The position numbers and the translations under genes are program-made. Positions 10,671 to 19,152 of a stretch of DNA of 57,898 nt are shown piece by piece. Source of the stretch: Pseudomonas sp. GM79 (lineage in GTDB: Bacteria > Pseudomonadota > Gammaproteobacteria > Pseudomonadales > Pseudomonadaceae); assembly GCF_000282495.1 (NCBI RefSeq), contig NZ_AKJE01000051.1, forward strand, positions 1 to 57,898. Reading direction: 5' to 3'. The notes below the pieces were generated by a model. It saw only the letters and a program-made list of their open reading frames with translations, ran no database searches and had not been told where the DNA came from. Positions within the stretch are counted from its first letter, which is position 1. The number at the start of each line of letters is the position of its first letter.

Positions 10671-10864
10671 GATCAAAAGATCAAAGGATCGCAGCCTTCG
10701 GCAGCTCCTACAGAGGTTGTGTACATTCGTGAAATCATGGGTGTACGCGGTTTTGGTAGGAGCTGCCGAAGGCTGCGATCTTTTGATCTTGATCTTGATC
10801 TGAATCGGTTTCTCCTACGCCGAAAAACAAGATCAAAAGATCGCAGCCTTCGGCAGCTCCTACG
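10671..10864. repeat. Three copies of a second palindromic repeat family
   Basis: Copies at 10671-10712 and 10830-10864 read GATCAAAAGATCGCAGCC...GGCAGCTCCTAC (the first has one extra GATCAAA unit). The middle copy, 10756-10800, is inverted and extended by GATCTT repeats. Each copy folds on GCAGCCTTCGGC/GCCGAAGGCTGC. This family is distinct from the GTGGGAGCGGG REPs and recurs at 51944-52034. Confidence 0.85.
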
Positions 10865-10877
10865 CGGCTTTGGCCGC

Positions 10878-10888
10878 TGGTCAGACCG
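10878..10888. promoter_or_regulatory. Candidate FadR/GntR-type operator 1
   Basis: TGGTCAGACCG matches the FadR-subfamily pattern TGGTnnnACCA at all defined positions except the last, with a perfect GGTC-A-GACC core. It lies upstream of the candidate dctA promoter. Assignment to the GntR regulators downstream of dctA is inference. Confidence 0.4.
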
Positions 10889-10913
10889 GTCATGCCAATT
10901 TTTCGATTCCCAC

Positions 10914-10943
10914 TTGTAATCCTGAAAAAATCCAGCGTAGACT
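10914..10943 (+). promoter_or_regulatory. Candidate sigma-70 promoter of dctA
   Basis: TTGTAA (-35) and TAGACT (-10) separated by 18 bases, about 100 bases before the dctA ATG and between the two candidate operators. Weak to moderate match. Confidence 0.35.
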
Positions 10944-10962
10944 GCGCCTGCACTGGACATAC

Positions 10963-10973
10963 CGGTAAGACCA
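10963..10973. promoter_or_regulatory. Candidate FadR/GntR-type operator 2
   Basis: CGGTAAGACCA matches TGGTnnnACCA at all defined positions except the first. Its centre is 85 bases from operator 1, about eight helical turns, and just downstream of the predicted transcription start, where binding would repress. Confidence 0.4.
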
Positions 10974-11041
10974 CAATAATTAAGTCCTGAATCTGATGCG
11001 CATCGCGCACGGCAGCCAGGACACCGACCAGGATTCCTCCC

Positions 11042-12355
11042 ATGCTCAGATGGTGCTCGCGTTCAATCTTCCTTCAAGTGGTTCTCGGACTGGTGCTCGG
11101 CATCGTCTGCGGGCTGACCCTTCCCGAATACTCCGCCCAACTCAAACCTCTCGGCGACGGTTTCATCAAACTGATCAAGATGCTCATTGGTCTGATCGTG
11201 TTCTGCGTGGTGGTCAGCGGCATCAGCGGTGCCGGTGACCTGAAGAAGGTCGGACGCATCGGCCTCAAATCGGTGATCTACTTCGAAATACTGACCACCA
11301 TCGCCTTGGTGATCGGCCTGGTGTTCGCCTTCACGACCGGCATCGGCAGCGGTGCGAACATTCATCTGGAGCAACTCTCCGCCGCCGACATGGGCGACAT
11401 CGCCCAGCGCGGTCAGCACATGCAAACCACCTCCCAGTTCCTGATGAACCTGATCCCGACCTCGGTAATCGGCGCCTTCGCGGAAAACAACATTCTGCAA
11501 GTCCTGCTGTTTTCGGTGCTGTTCGGCAGCGCGCTGAACCTGGTGGGCGAAGCAGCGTCGGGTATTTCCCGGCTGATTAATGAGCTGAGCCACGTGATCT
11601 TCCGCATCATGGGCATGATCGTGCGTCTGGCGCCGATCGGCGTGTTCGGCGCCATCGCTTTCACCACCAGTAAATATGGCCTGGATTCGCTGCAGCACCT
11701 GGGCAGCCTGGTCGGTCTTTTCTACATGACCTGCGTAGCGTTTGTGACATTGATTCTCGGCCTGGTGATGCGCCTTTCGGGCCTGAAGATGTGGCCGCTG
11801 CTCAAGTACCTGCGTGAAGAATTGCTGATCGTCATGGGCACCGCTTCTTCCGACGCCGTGCTGCCACAAATCATGCGCAAGCTTGAGCATCTGGGCATCG
11901 GCAGCTCCACGGTCGGGCTGGTGATTCCGACCGGATACTCGTTCAACCTGGATGGTTTTTCGATCTACCTGACCCTGGCCATTGTGTTCATCGCCAATGC
12001 CACCGGCACGCCGCTGGCCATGACTGACCTGCTGACGATTCTGCTGGTGTCGCTGATCACCTCCAAAGGTGCCCACGGGATTCCCGGCTCGGCGCTGGTG
12101 ATTCTCGCAGCGACACTGACGGCCATTCCGGCGATTCCAGTGGTCGGGCTAGTGCTGGTATTGGCAGTGGACTGGTTCATGGGCATCGGCCGGGCGCTGA
12201 CCAACCTGATCGGCAACTGCGTCGCCACGGTGGCCATCGCCCGTTGGGAAAAGGACATCGATATCCAGCGAGCGAACAAAGTGCTTTCCGGTCAGGTGGG
12301 TTATACCTTCCAGCCCAGGAAACCGGTGGTCCCGGCGCATCAGCAGGAATTTTAA
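11042..12355 (+). CDS. DctA-like dicarboxylate:cation symporter (DAACS family)
   Basis: A 437-residue inner-membrane symporter of the dicarboxylate/amino acid:cation family; DctA members import succinate, fumarate and malate with protons or sodium. Evidence is its length, at least eight hydrophobic segments, and transport-core motifs: the serine-rich re-entrant loop (VMGTASSDAVLPQ), GYSFNLDGFSIYLT, LITSKGAHGIPGSALV and, near the end, NLIGNCVATVAIARWEKD. That last motif has Cys where DctA proteins usually have Ala. An AGGA site precedes the ATG by 7 bases. Two GntR regulators follow on the same strand, 53 bases downstream, suggesting substrate-dependent control. Exact substrate cannot be told; a dedicated carboxylate other than succinate is possible, so I give no symbol. 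Confidence 0.88.
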   Translation: MLRWCSRSIFLQVVLGLVLGIVCGLTLPEYSAQLKPLGDGFIKLIKMLIGLIVFCVVVSGISGAGDLKKVGRIGLKSVIYFEILTTIALVIGLVFAFTTGIGSGANIHLEQLSAADMGDIAQRGQHMQTTSQFLMNLIPTSVIGAFAENNILQVLLFSVLFGSALNLVGEAASGISRLINELSHVIFRIMGMIVRLAPIGVFGAIAFTTSKYGLDSLQHLGSLVGLFYMTCVAFVTLILGLVMRLSGLKMWPLLKYLREELLIVMGTASSDAVLPQIMRKLEHLGIGSSTVGLVIPTGYSFNLDGFSIYLTLAIVFIANATGTPLAMTDLLTILLVSLITSKGAHGIPGSALVILAATLTAIPAIPVVGLVLVLAVDWFMGIGRALTNLIGNCVATVAIARWEKDIDIQRANKVLSGQVGYTFQPRKPVVPAHQQEF

Positions 12356-12408
12356 ACTACGTGTGCCTGCCCAAGGTCAGGCACATTTATCACGACTTGG
12401 AGCGAACA

Positions 12409-13113
12409 GTGATTACCTCGTCAACCGTTGTAAATTCGGTGGTAGAAAAACTTCGGGCCGCCCTGGCCCGCGGTCAGTGGCGCTCCGGCGAGATGCTGCC
12501 GGGTCAGCGTGAACTGGCCGAGCAACTGGGCATTAGCCGCCCGAGCCTGCGCGAAGCGGTCATCGTGCTGGAAACCCTCGGGCTGGTGCGCTCCATGCCG
12601 GGCAAAGGCGTGGTGGTGCTGGAAGCCAATCTCAGCGACAGCCAAAGCCACGACAGCGCGGTGGCCGGGGCCAGCCTGGAAGACGTGCTGCAACTGCGCT
12701 ACACCCTCGAACCCTTCATCGTCGGCCTGGTTGCACAATCCATCAGCAGCAAGGAAGTCGGGCAACTGCGCCTGACCCTGATGGACATGCGCGAAGCCCT
12801 GGAGGCCAACGACAGCGAAGCCGGGGTCAGCGCCTACATCGCGTTCCACGAAGAACTGTTCACCCTGACCTCGAACCCGATCTTCCAGAGCGTTGTGCAG
12901 CAGACCAGCAACGCCCTCAAGCAAAGCGCCGAGGTGCTACGCAATTCGCCAGAGCATCTGGCTGAACGCCTTGAAGAAAACGAAGCCGTGGTACGGGCCA
13001 TTCGCAGCAAAAACAGCGCCCAAGCCAGCGCCGAGATGCGTCGGCACATCCTGCGCGAAGGCCAGCGGATGGGCATCGAATTGAACATTCCGGATGACCA
13101 CCTCGGCAGTTGA
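12409..13113 (+). CDS. FadR-subfamily GntR transcriptional regulator
   Basis: A 234-residue repressor-type regulator. The N-terminal winged helix (residues about 5-72) is canonical: VEKLRAALARGQW, MLPGQRELAEQLGISRPSLR, EAVIVLETLGLVRSMPGKG. The C-terminal FCD effector domain (90-225) has the Arg/Asp/His pattern that usually binds a metal and a carboxylate. GTG 12409 is chosen because GGAG lies 6 bases upstream and the protein then begins, as usual, a few residues before the HTH; the open frame runs further upstream into dctA. Same strand as dctA with a short gap, so probably an autoregulated dctA-gntR unit. Likely operator candidates are at 10878 and 10963. Confidence 0.87.
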   Translation: MITSSTVVNSVVEKLRAALARGQWRSGEMLPGQRELAEQLGISRPSLREAVIVLETLGLVRSMPGKGVVVLEANLSDSQSHDSAVAGASLEDVLQLRYTLEPFIVGLVAQSISSKEVGQLRLTLMDMREALEANDSEAGVSAYIAFHEELFTLTSNPIFQSVVQQTSNALKQSAEVLRNSPEHLAERLEENEAVVRAIRSKNSAQASAEMRRHILREGQRMGIELNIPDDHLGS

Positions 13114-13139
13114 CCCCCTCTTCGAACTGGAGACAGGCC

Positions 13140-13847
13140 ATGAACAGCTTCGCCTCACCACAGATATTCACTGCCCTGCCCTTCTCCCGAACCGACACCG
13201 GGAAACCGCCGCCGGATGATCTCTATTCACGGATCTTCGACGCCATTCTCGAACAGCGCATCCATGCAGCCAGTCGTTTTACCGAGGACAGCCTGGCGCA
13301 GATGTTCAGCGCTCGACGCAGTGACATTCGTGGCGTGCTGACGCAGTTGTCCCATCAGCAGATCATTATCCTTCGCACCAACCATCGTCCCCGAGTCGCC
13401 GCGCCCGATGCCGAGCAGATTCGCCAGACGCTGCATGCCCGACGACTGACCGAAATCACGCTGGTTCGACTGGCCTGCCAGCGGCCTCGCCCACAAGACT
13501 TGGAACGCCTGCGCGACTTGATCGACAGCGAGCGCCAATACACAGCACGTGGTCCGGCCATTCGATTGTCAGGGGAATTTCATCTGCAATTGGCCGAAAT
13601 GGCGGGGAACGCACCGTTGGCGCATTTTCTCGGCACTCTGGTACCGCTGACTTCGCTGGCGATTGCACAGTTTGATGCGCAGGTAGGCGGTGATTGCGCG
13701 CGGAAGGAGCACACGGCGATTGTCGATGCAGTGGAGCGTAGGGATGTTGTGATGGCCGAAATGTTGATGAACCGGCATCTGGATCATCTTGACGAAAAAC
13801 TGCTGAACGCTGGATCGATAGTCAGCCAGAGTCGTGTCGTCGGTTAG
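13140..13847 (+). CDS. Second GntR-family regulator (FCD-type)
   Basis: A 235-residue regulator, only distantly similar to its neighbour. The winged helix spans about residues 20-85 (DLYSRIFDAILEQRIHAAS, FTEDSLAQMFSARRSDIR, GVLTQLSHQQIIILRTNH), with the FCD domain after residue 95 (RRLTEITLVRLACQRPRP ... HTAIVDAVERRDVVMAE). ATG 13140 has GGAGA 7 bases upstream. It begins 26 bases after the first GntR gene and is likely co-transcribed. No catabolic enzyme lies nearby, so its ligand is unknown; in other pseudomonads FCD regulators of this kind control purine, amino acid or organic acid genes. A REP pair follows directly. Confidence 0.84.
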   Translation: MNSFASPQIFTALPFSRTDTGKPPPDDLYSRIFDAILEQRIHAASRFTEDSLAQMFSARRSDIRGVLTQLSHQQIIILRTNHRPRVAAPDAEQIRQTLHARRLTEITLVRLACQRPRPQDLERLRDLIDSERQYTARGPAIRLSGEFHLQLAEMAGNAPLAHFLGTLVPLTSLAIAQFDAQVGGDCARKEHTAIVDAVERRDVVMAEMLMNRHLDHLDEKLLNAGSIVSQSRVVG

Positions 13848-13848
13848 A

Positions 13849-13952
13849 TCGCCTTCGCGAGCAAGCCCGCTCCCACATTGGTTTTGTGTCGCGCCGGATA
13901 GAGCGGGCAATACAGATCAAATGTGGGAGCGGGCTTGCTCGCGAAAGCGGCC
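13849..13952. repeat. Outward-facing REP pair
   Basis: Arms at 13849-13878 (CGCCTTCGCGAGCAAGCCC...) and 13921-13952 (ATGTGGGAGCGGGCTTGCTC...) between the convergent second GntR gene and the yjiA-like gene. Confidence 0.85.
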
Positions 13953-13977
13953 TCAAACACGCTGAAGATACCTGAGC

Positions 13978-14949
13978 TTACTCAGCCGCGACCCGCGCAA
14001 ACCCCTCGCGAATTTTCTCTTCCGGCAATTCATCGGCAATAAACACGATCACGCTTTCCCGCGCCTCATCGTCCGCCCACTCGGTATCCCAATCGAAACC
14101 GTACAACTTCAGCACCCCTTGGAACACCATGCGCCGCGGTTCGCCAAGAATGTTCAAAACACCTTTGTAGCGCAGCAATTGCTTGCCGTGGTCTTCCAGC
14201 AGTTCGTTCATGAACTCACTGAGTTTGTCGATATCCAGCGGCTTGTCGGTGCGCAACACCAGGCTGGAGATACGGTCGATGGACGGTGCCTTGCTCACTG
14301 GACGCAGACTCATTCCACCACCGAGGTCGGCGTTGAGGTTGAAGCCGCGCACGTCCAGCAGTTCGGCCAGATCAATCTTGCCGTGGTCGACCACGCGGAT
14401 TGGCGCGCGACGGTTGATGCGGGTCAGGCGTTCGCTGAGGGCGGTGAAGGTCGGCTCGTCCACCAGATCCCGTTTGCTCACCAGCAAGCGGTCGGCAAAG
14501 CCGATCTGTGCCTGGGCAATGGTCTGGGTCAGGTGCAGGTCGGCGTGGGCCGCGTCCACCAGGGTGATGATGCCGTCGAGGATGTAGCGCTCACGCAGTT
14601 CTTCGTCAATGAAGAAGGTTTGCGCCACCGGGGCCGGGTCGGCCAGACCGGTGCATTCGATTACCAGACGATCGAAGGCGATTTCGCCGCTGTCCAGGCG
14701 TTCGAGCAGCAGGTACAGCGCCTTGGTCAAATCGGTGTGGATGGTGCAGCAGACGCAGCCGTTGGACAGCGTCATCACTTGCACCGGCTCGTCTCCCAAC
14801 AGTTGGGTGTCGATACCGGCATCACTGAATTCGTTTTCGATCACGGCGATTTTCAGGCCGTGCTCGGCTTTGAGCAGATGGCGCAAGAGCGTGGTTTTTC
14901 CCGCGCCGAGAAAGCCACTGAGGATTGTTACTGGAATGGGAGAGGACAA
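13978..14949 (-). CDS. yjiA: YjiA/CobW-family GTPase (COG0523 metallochaperone)
   Basis: A 323-residue cytosolic G3E GTPase thought to deliver or sense metal, usually zinc. Walker A is GFLGAGKTT (12-20); the metal motif CxCC is NGCVCCTIH (Cys65, 67, 68); ECTGLADPAP and SKRDLVDEPT supply the other switch and base motifs. The C-terminal CobW domain (about 225-320) ends with the usual GFDWDTEWADDEARES. Start is TTG 14949 with AGGAG 8 bases upstream; the family N-terminus fits. The order cstA/btsT-ybdD-yjiA is that of the E. coli btsT(yjiY)-yjiX-yjiA operon and of PA4606-PA4604 as I recall, which supports the name. A REPIN separates it from ybdD. Confidence 0.9.
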   Translation of the reverse strand: MSSPIPVTILSGFLGAGKTTLLRHLLKAEHGLKIAVIENEFSDAGIDTQLLGDEPVQVMTLSNGCVCCTIHTDLTKALYLLLERLDSGEIAFDRLVIECTGLADPAPVAQTFFIDEELRERYILDGIITLVDAAHADLHLTQTIAQAQIGFADRLLVSKRDLVDEPTFTALSERLTRINRRAPIRVVDHGKIDLAELLDVRGFNLNADLGGGMSLRPVSKAPSIDRISSLVLRTDKPLDIDKLSEFMNELLEDHGKQLLRYKGVLNILGEPRRMVFQGVLKLYGFDWDTEWADDEARESVIVFIADELPEEKIREGFARVAAE

Positions 14950-14994
14950 ACGGGTTCTCCTGTTTCACAAAGTTAAGAAACAACACAAAACAAA

Positions 14995-15085
14995 TGTGGG
15001 AGCGGGCTTGCTCGCGAAGAGGTCGTGTCAGTCGACATTAATGTTGAATGACACACCGCGTTCGCGAGCAAGCCCGCTCCCACAG
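14995..15085. repeat. REPIN inside the cstA-ybdD-yjiA operon
   Basis: Left arm TGTGGGAGCGGGCTTGCTCG (14995-15014), spacer with TCGACATTAATGTTGAATGA (itself palindromic), right arm ending GCCCGCTCCCACA at 15084. It fills the gap between ybdD and yjiA. Confidence 0.9.
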
Positions 15086-15110
15086 GGATTGCATCAGCCA
15101 GGCTGTTGCA

Positions 15111-15308
15111 TCAACAGCACTTCGGCCCACCCTTGCCACCGTAACGGGCTTCCTGACGTTCGCGAAAGAACATCTCGTAGCTCATCACCGGTTTGTCCGG
15201 GTGTTTGGTTTGCATATGCTCGACGTAGTTGTCGTAGTCGGGCATGCCGACCATCAGGCGCGCGGCCTGACCGAGGTATTTACCGAGGCGACTCAGGTCA
15301 TTGAACAT
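15111..15308 (-). CDS. ybdD: YbdD/YjiX family small protein
   Basis: A 65-residue soluble protein of the YbdD/YjiX (formerly DUF466) family, always found beside CstA-type transporters and required in some species for their transport activity. The family signature is clear: LGKYLGQAARLMVGMPDYDN, YVEHMQTKHPDKPVMSYEMF, FRERQEARYGGKG and a Cys-rich end (KCC). GAGGA stands before the ATG. It follows cstA by 14 bases, so translation is probably coupled. Confidence 0.93.
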   Translation of the reverse strand: MFNDLSRLGKYLGQAARLMVGMPDYDNYVEHMQTKHPDKPVMSYEMFFRERQEARYGGKGGPKCC

Positions 15309-15322
15309 GGTGCAATCCTCGA

Positions 15323-17380
15323 TTACGCGTCCGGCTGAGCCTGGAACGGTGATTCTTTATCCGAACGTTCTTTTTTACCCCAGGCAGCAATGCCGACCTT
15401 GAGTGCAAAGAAAAGGATGCTGAACACCACGAGCAAAAACAGCACGGTCAGCGTTGCGTTGGTATAGGCGTTATAGATTACATGCTGCATCTGCTCGATG
15501 CTCTTGGCCGGGGCCAGAATCTGGCCGTTAGCCAACGCATCGCTGTATTTTTTCGCCAACGCCAGGAAGCCGATTGCGGGGTTGGCGTCGAACAGCTTGA
15601 TGAAGCCTGCGGTGGTGGTGCAGATCAGCAACCACACGGCGGGCAACATGGTGACCCAGATGTAGCGTTGGCGCTTCATTTTGATCAATACGACAGTCGC
15701 CAGCATCAGCGCGATACCCGCCAGCATCTGGTTGGAAATGCCGAACAGTGGCCACAAGGTGTTGATGCCACCCAGTGGATCGATCACGCCTTGGTACAGC
15801 AGGTAACCCCACATCGCCACGCAACCTGCGGTTGCGATCAGGTTGGCAGTCCAGGACTCGGTGCGTTTGAGCGCAGGCACGAAGGAGCCGAGCAAATCCT
15901 GCAGCATGAAGCGCCCGGCACGGGTGCCCGCGTCCACCGCGGTCAGGATGAACAGCGCTTCGAACAGGATCGCGAAGTGGTACCAGAACGCCATGGTGTT
16001 TTCACCCGGCAGTACACTGTGCAGGATCTGCGCGATACCGACCGCCAGGGTCGGCGCACCACCGGCACGCGCCAGGATGGTGGTTTCACCGATGTCCTTG
16101 GCCACCGCTTGTAGCGCTTCCGGCGTGATCGCGAAGCCCCAGTTGCTGACCGCTTGCGCTACCGCCACCACATCACCGCCGACCACGGCCGCCGGGCTGT
16201 TCATAGCGAAGTACACGCCTGGCTCAATCACCGAAGCGGCCACCATCGCCATGATCGCCACAAAGGACTCCATCAGCATGCCGCCATAACCGATGTAACG
16301 GGCGTTAACTTCGTTATCCAGCAACTTCGGCGTGGTGCCGGAGGAGATCAGCGCGTGGAAACCGGACACCGCGCCACAGGCAATGGTGATGAACAGGAAC
16401 GGGAACAACCCACCCTTCCACACCGGCCCGGTGCCGTCGATGAACTGGGTCAGTGCCGGCATTTTCAGCTCGGGCATGGTGATCAGAATGCCGATCGCCA
16501 ACGCGACGATGGTGCCGATTTTGAGGAAGGTCGACAGGTAGTCACGCGGCGCCAGGATCAGCCATACCGGCAACACTGCCGCCACAAAACCATAACCGAT
16601 CAGCATCCAGGTGATCTGGACTCCGGTAAAGCTGAATGCCTTGGCCCAGACCGGGTCAGCGGCAATCTGCCCGCCCAGCCAGATCGAACCCAACAGCAAC
16701 GCCACGCCGATCACCGAGATTTCACCGATGCGACCCGGACGGATGTAGCGCATGTAAATACCCATGAACATCGCGATCGGGATGGTCGCCATCACCGTGA
16801 AAATACCCCACGGGCTTTCGGCCAGGGCCTTGACCACGATCAGCGCCAGCACCGCGAGGATGATGATCATGATCAGGAAGCAGCCAAACAGCGCGATGGT
16901 CCCGGGGATGCGGCCCATTTCTTCACGGACCATGTCGCCCAGGGAACGACCGTTGCGGCGGGTGGACATGAACAAAACCATGAAGTCCTGAACCGCACCG
17001 GCCAGCACCACCCCGGCAATCAGCCACAGCGTACCGGGCAGGTAGCCCATCTGCGCCGCCAAGACCGGACCGACCAGCGGCCCCGCGCCAGCGATCGCTG
17101 CAAAGTGGTGTCCGAAGAGCACGTGTTTGTTGGTCGGCACGTAGTCCAGACCATCGTTGTTGAGTACGGCGGGAGTGGCTCGATTGGGATCGAGCTGCAT
17201 CACCTTGGTGGCGATGAACAGGCTGTAATAGCGGTATGCGACGAGATAAATAGCGACTGCTGCGACTACGATCCAGAGGGCGTTGATGGCTTCGCCGCGG
17301 CGCAGGGCCACGACACTTAGCGCAAACGCTCCCAGGACAGCCACGGCAAACCAGGCGAGGTGTTTAGCCAGACGGGGCAT
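15323..17380 (-). CDS. cstA: CstA/BtsT-family pyruvate (peptide) transporter
   Basis: A 685-residue polytopic inner-membrane protein with about 16 hydrophobic segments. Family members import pyruvate (BtsT, CstA) and were first described as peptide uptake or carbon-starvation proteins. Diagnostic blocks are HHFAAIAGAGPLVGPVLAAQ, LVGPVLAAQMGYLPG, FMSTRRNGRSLGDM and VSGFHALISSGTTPKLL. AGGAG precedes the ATG. It is the first gene of cstA-ybdD-yjiA and is divergent from a histidine kinase/response regulator pair, probably its regulator. Whether it equals E. coli CstA or BtsT cannot be decided by eye; operon order favours BtsT. Confidence 0.92.
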   Translation of the reverse strand: MPRLAKHLAWFAVAVLGAFALSVVALRRGEAINALWIVVAAVAIYLVAYRYYSLFIATKVMQLDPNRATPAVLNNDGLDYVPTNKHVLFGHHFAAIAGAGPLVGPVLAAQMGYLPGTLWLIAGVVLAGAVQDFMVLFMSTRRNGRSLGDMVREEMGRIPGTIALFGCFLIMIIILAVLALIVVKALAESPWGIFTVMATIPIAMFMGIYMRYIRPGRIGEISVIGVALLLGSIWLGGQIAADPVWAKAFSFTGVQITWMLIGYGFVAAVLPVWLILAPRDYLSTFLKIGTIVALAIGILITMPELKMPALTQFIDGTGPVWKGGLFPFLFITIACGAVSGFHALISSGTTPKLLDNEVNARYIGYGGMLMESFVAIMAMVAASVIEPGVYFAMNSPAAVVGGDVVAVAQAVSNWGFAITPEALQAVAKDIGETTILARAGGAPTLAVGIAQILHSVLPGENTMAFWYHFAILFEALFILTAVDAGTRAGRFMLQDLLGSFVPALKRTESWTANLIATAGCVAMWGYLLYQGVIDPLGGINTLWPLFGISNQMLAGIALMLATVVLIKMKRQRYIWVTMLPAVWLLICTTTAGFIKLFDANPAIGFLALAKKYSDALANGQILAPAKSIEQMQHVIYNAYTNATLTVLFLLVVFSILFFALKVGIAAWGKKERSDKESPFQAQPDA

Positions 17381-17421
17381 AGCGTGTCTCCTGCCGACAG
17401 CCAGTGGCTGCGGCGGTAATT

Positions 17422-17427
17422 ATTATA
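17422..17427 (-). promoter_or_regulatory. Candidate -10 element of cstA
   Basis: On the minus strand this reads TATAAT, a perfect -10, about 40 bases before the cstA ATG. The matching -35 position (CCGCTC) is poor, as expected for an activator-dependent promoter. Confidence 0.4.
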
Positions 17428-17492
17428 ATTGTGTCCGCAGTGCGGAGCGGGCCCAATATCCGCCCATGCTGTCGACAAATAAATCCGCGTTA

Positions 17493-17525
17493 CTACGTAC
17501 GCGGCATCTACGTAGTTCTACGTAG
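17493..17525. promoter_or_regulatory. Tandem CTACGTAG palindromes, candidate response-regulator operator
   Basis: Perfect 8-base palindromes CTACGTAG at 17508-17515 and 17518-17525 are spaced exactly 10 bases apart within a TCTACGTAG direct repeat. A 7/8 copy, CTACGTAC, is at 17493-17500. They lie 66-100 bases upstream of the candidate cstA -10, in the shared region between cstA and the two-component genes. Confidence 0.55.
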
Positions 17526-17558
17526 ATGACGCTGATCTCTCGGATGAAATGCAACACC

Positions 17559-17649
17559 TGTGGGAGCGGGCTTGCTCGCGAAGGCGGTATATCAGACGAC
17601 ATCGATGTTGAATGACAGATTGCATTCGCGAGCAAGCCCGCTCCCACAA
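17559..17649. repeat. REPIN between cstA and the histidine kinase
   Basis: TGTGGGAGCGGGCTTGCTCG arm, spacer with ACATCGATGTTGAATGACA, inverted arm ending GCCCGCTCCCACAAG. Confidence 0.9.
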
Positions 17650-17766
17650 GGTTCTGCGTTTTCATCACAGCCGCAGGTCATTCTGTCCAGCATTGCTACT
17701 GGAGGCGCGTAACTTTGGCATATGATGCCGGGCCTTCGCCTTCCCTCGGTCTGGCCAGGAGTAGAG

Positions 17767-19128
17767 ATGCAGCTCAAACACAAAATCGTCGCGCTCGGGA
17801 TTCTGCCGCTGGTGTTGGCGATCGCGGTCATCTGCGCGCTGGTGATTTCCCTGAACCGGCAACTGGGTGATCAACAGGCGCAACTGATCGAAGACAGCAT
17901 TCTGGCCAGCAAGCGCGCAGAGCTGAAAAACTACGTCGAAATGGCCCAGAGCCTGATCGCGCCGCTGTACGACAACGGCCGGGGTGACGCGCGCGCGCAG
18001 CAACAAGTGCTCGAAGAACTGCGCAAGCTCAGCTTTGGCATCAACGGCTACTTCTTCGTCTACGACCGCGAAGGCCGCAGTCTGATGCACGCGCGCCAGT
18101 CAGAGCTTGTAGGCAAATACCTGTGGGACATGACTGACCCTCACGGTTTGCCGGTGATCCAGGCGTTGCTCAAAAGTGCGCAATCGGGCGAAGGTTTTCA
18201 ACGTTACGCCTGGAACAAACCCTCTTCCGGCCAAGTGACCGACAAGCTCGCTTACGTGGTGATGCTGGACCGTTGGGGCTGGATGCTCGGCACCGGCATC
18301 TACCTTGAAGACGTCGAACGCGCCACCCAACAAGCACGTGCCGAGGTGGCTCAGGGTATCCGCAAAACCATGCTGGCGATTGCCGCGGTGGCCCTTGTGG
18401 CAGTGTTGTTTGTCTTCGCCAGCGGCATGACGCTGAACGTCAGCGAACATCGCCTGGCCGACAAGAAACTCCAGCGCCTGACTCAACGCATCGTCAGCTT
18501 GCAGGAAGAAGAGCGGTCGCGGGTTTCCCGAGAACTGCACGACGGCATCAGCCAGCTGCTGGTGTCGATCAAGTTTCAGTTCGAACTGGCCAGCCATGTG
18601 CTGGAGAACGGACAAGATAAAGGATTGAGCATTTTAAGAGACGCCACGCAGCGCCTCGGGGAAGCGATTGGTGAAGTTCGCAGCCTGTCTCACGACCTGC
18701 GCTCGTCACTGCTCGACACCCTCGGCCTGCCGGCGGCAATCGGTCAACTCGCCGCAGAATTCGAGCAACGCAGCGGTCTGGTCGTGACCTTCAACGATAA
18801 CGAATTCGACTGTCATCTGGTCGATGGCGCCGCCGTCTCGTTGTTTCGCATCGTGCAAGAAGGCCTGACCAATATCGAACGCCACGCACAAGCAAAAAAC
18901 GTCATCATTACCCTGCACGGTTCTGAAAAGGCCGTACGTTTGACAGTGGTCGATGACGGTATCGGTTTCAACGTCGCCCAAGTCGAACGTCGTCACGCGG
19001 GCATTGGCCTGCGCAACATCCGTGAGCGTGTCGAGCATTTTGGCGGTCGATTCGACCTGACCTCGACGCCGGGAAGAAGTGAGCTGGACGTGCTGCTGCC
19101 GATGAAACTGCCCGGTACAGAACGCTGA
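17767..19128 (+). CDS. Cache-domain sensor histidine kinase (HisKA_3)
   Basis: A 453-residue inner-membrane kinase. Helix 1 is at residues 8-27; a periplasmic single Cache (sCache_2) domain covers about 35-195 (GYFFVYDREGRSLMHARQSE, GKYLWDMTDPHG, KLAYVVMLDRWGWMLGTGIY); helix 2 is at about 200-222. The dimerisation box SRELHDGISQLLVSIKFQ carries phospho-acceptor His258 and identifies the HisKA_3 class. The ATPase domain follows (IVQEGLTNIERHAQAK, VVDDGIGFN, HAGIGLRNIRERVEHFGGRF). AGGAG precedes ATG 17767; an in-frame ATG at 17722 has no site. sCache_2 domains bind small organic acids, so pyruvate or a related acid is a reasonable ligand. It is paired with the regulator 24 bases downstream. Confidence 0.9.
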   Translation: MQLKHKIVALGILPLVLAIAVICALVISLNRQLGDQQAQLIEDSILASKRAELKNYVEMAQSLIAPLYDNGRGDARAQQQVLEELRKLSFGINGYFFVYDREGRSLMHARQSELVGKYLWDMTDPHGLPVIQALLKSAQSGEGFQRYAWNKPSSGQVTDKLAYVVMLDRWGWMLGTGIYLEDVERATQQARAEVAQGIRKTMLAIAAVALVAVLFVFASGMTLNVSEHRLADKKLQRLTQRIVSLQEEERSRVSRELHDGISQLLVSIKFQFELASHVLENGQDKGLSILRDATQRLGEAIGEVRSLSHDLRSSLLDTLGLPAAIGQLAAEFEQRSGLVVTFNDNEFDCHLVDGAAVSLFRIVQEGLTNIERHAQAKNVIITLHGSEKAVRLTVVDDGIGFNVAQVERRHAGIGLRNIRERVEHFGGRFDLTSTPGRSELDVLLPMKLPGTER

Positions 19129-19152
19129 CTCAGCCCATAACAATTAGAGTGA

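Noticed and set aside
10638..10919. Small reading frame with LDLDLN-type repeats after glyA
   Set aside because: It is generated by the GATCTT/palindromic repeats and lacks a ribosome site or conserved features.
16154..17320. Plus-strand open frame antisense to cstA, rich in His, Asp and Gln
   Set aside because: This composition is what results from reading a hydrophobic membrane protein gene backwards; cstA is certain.
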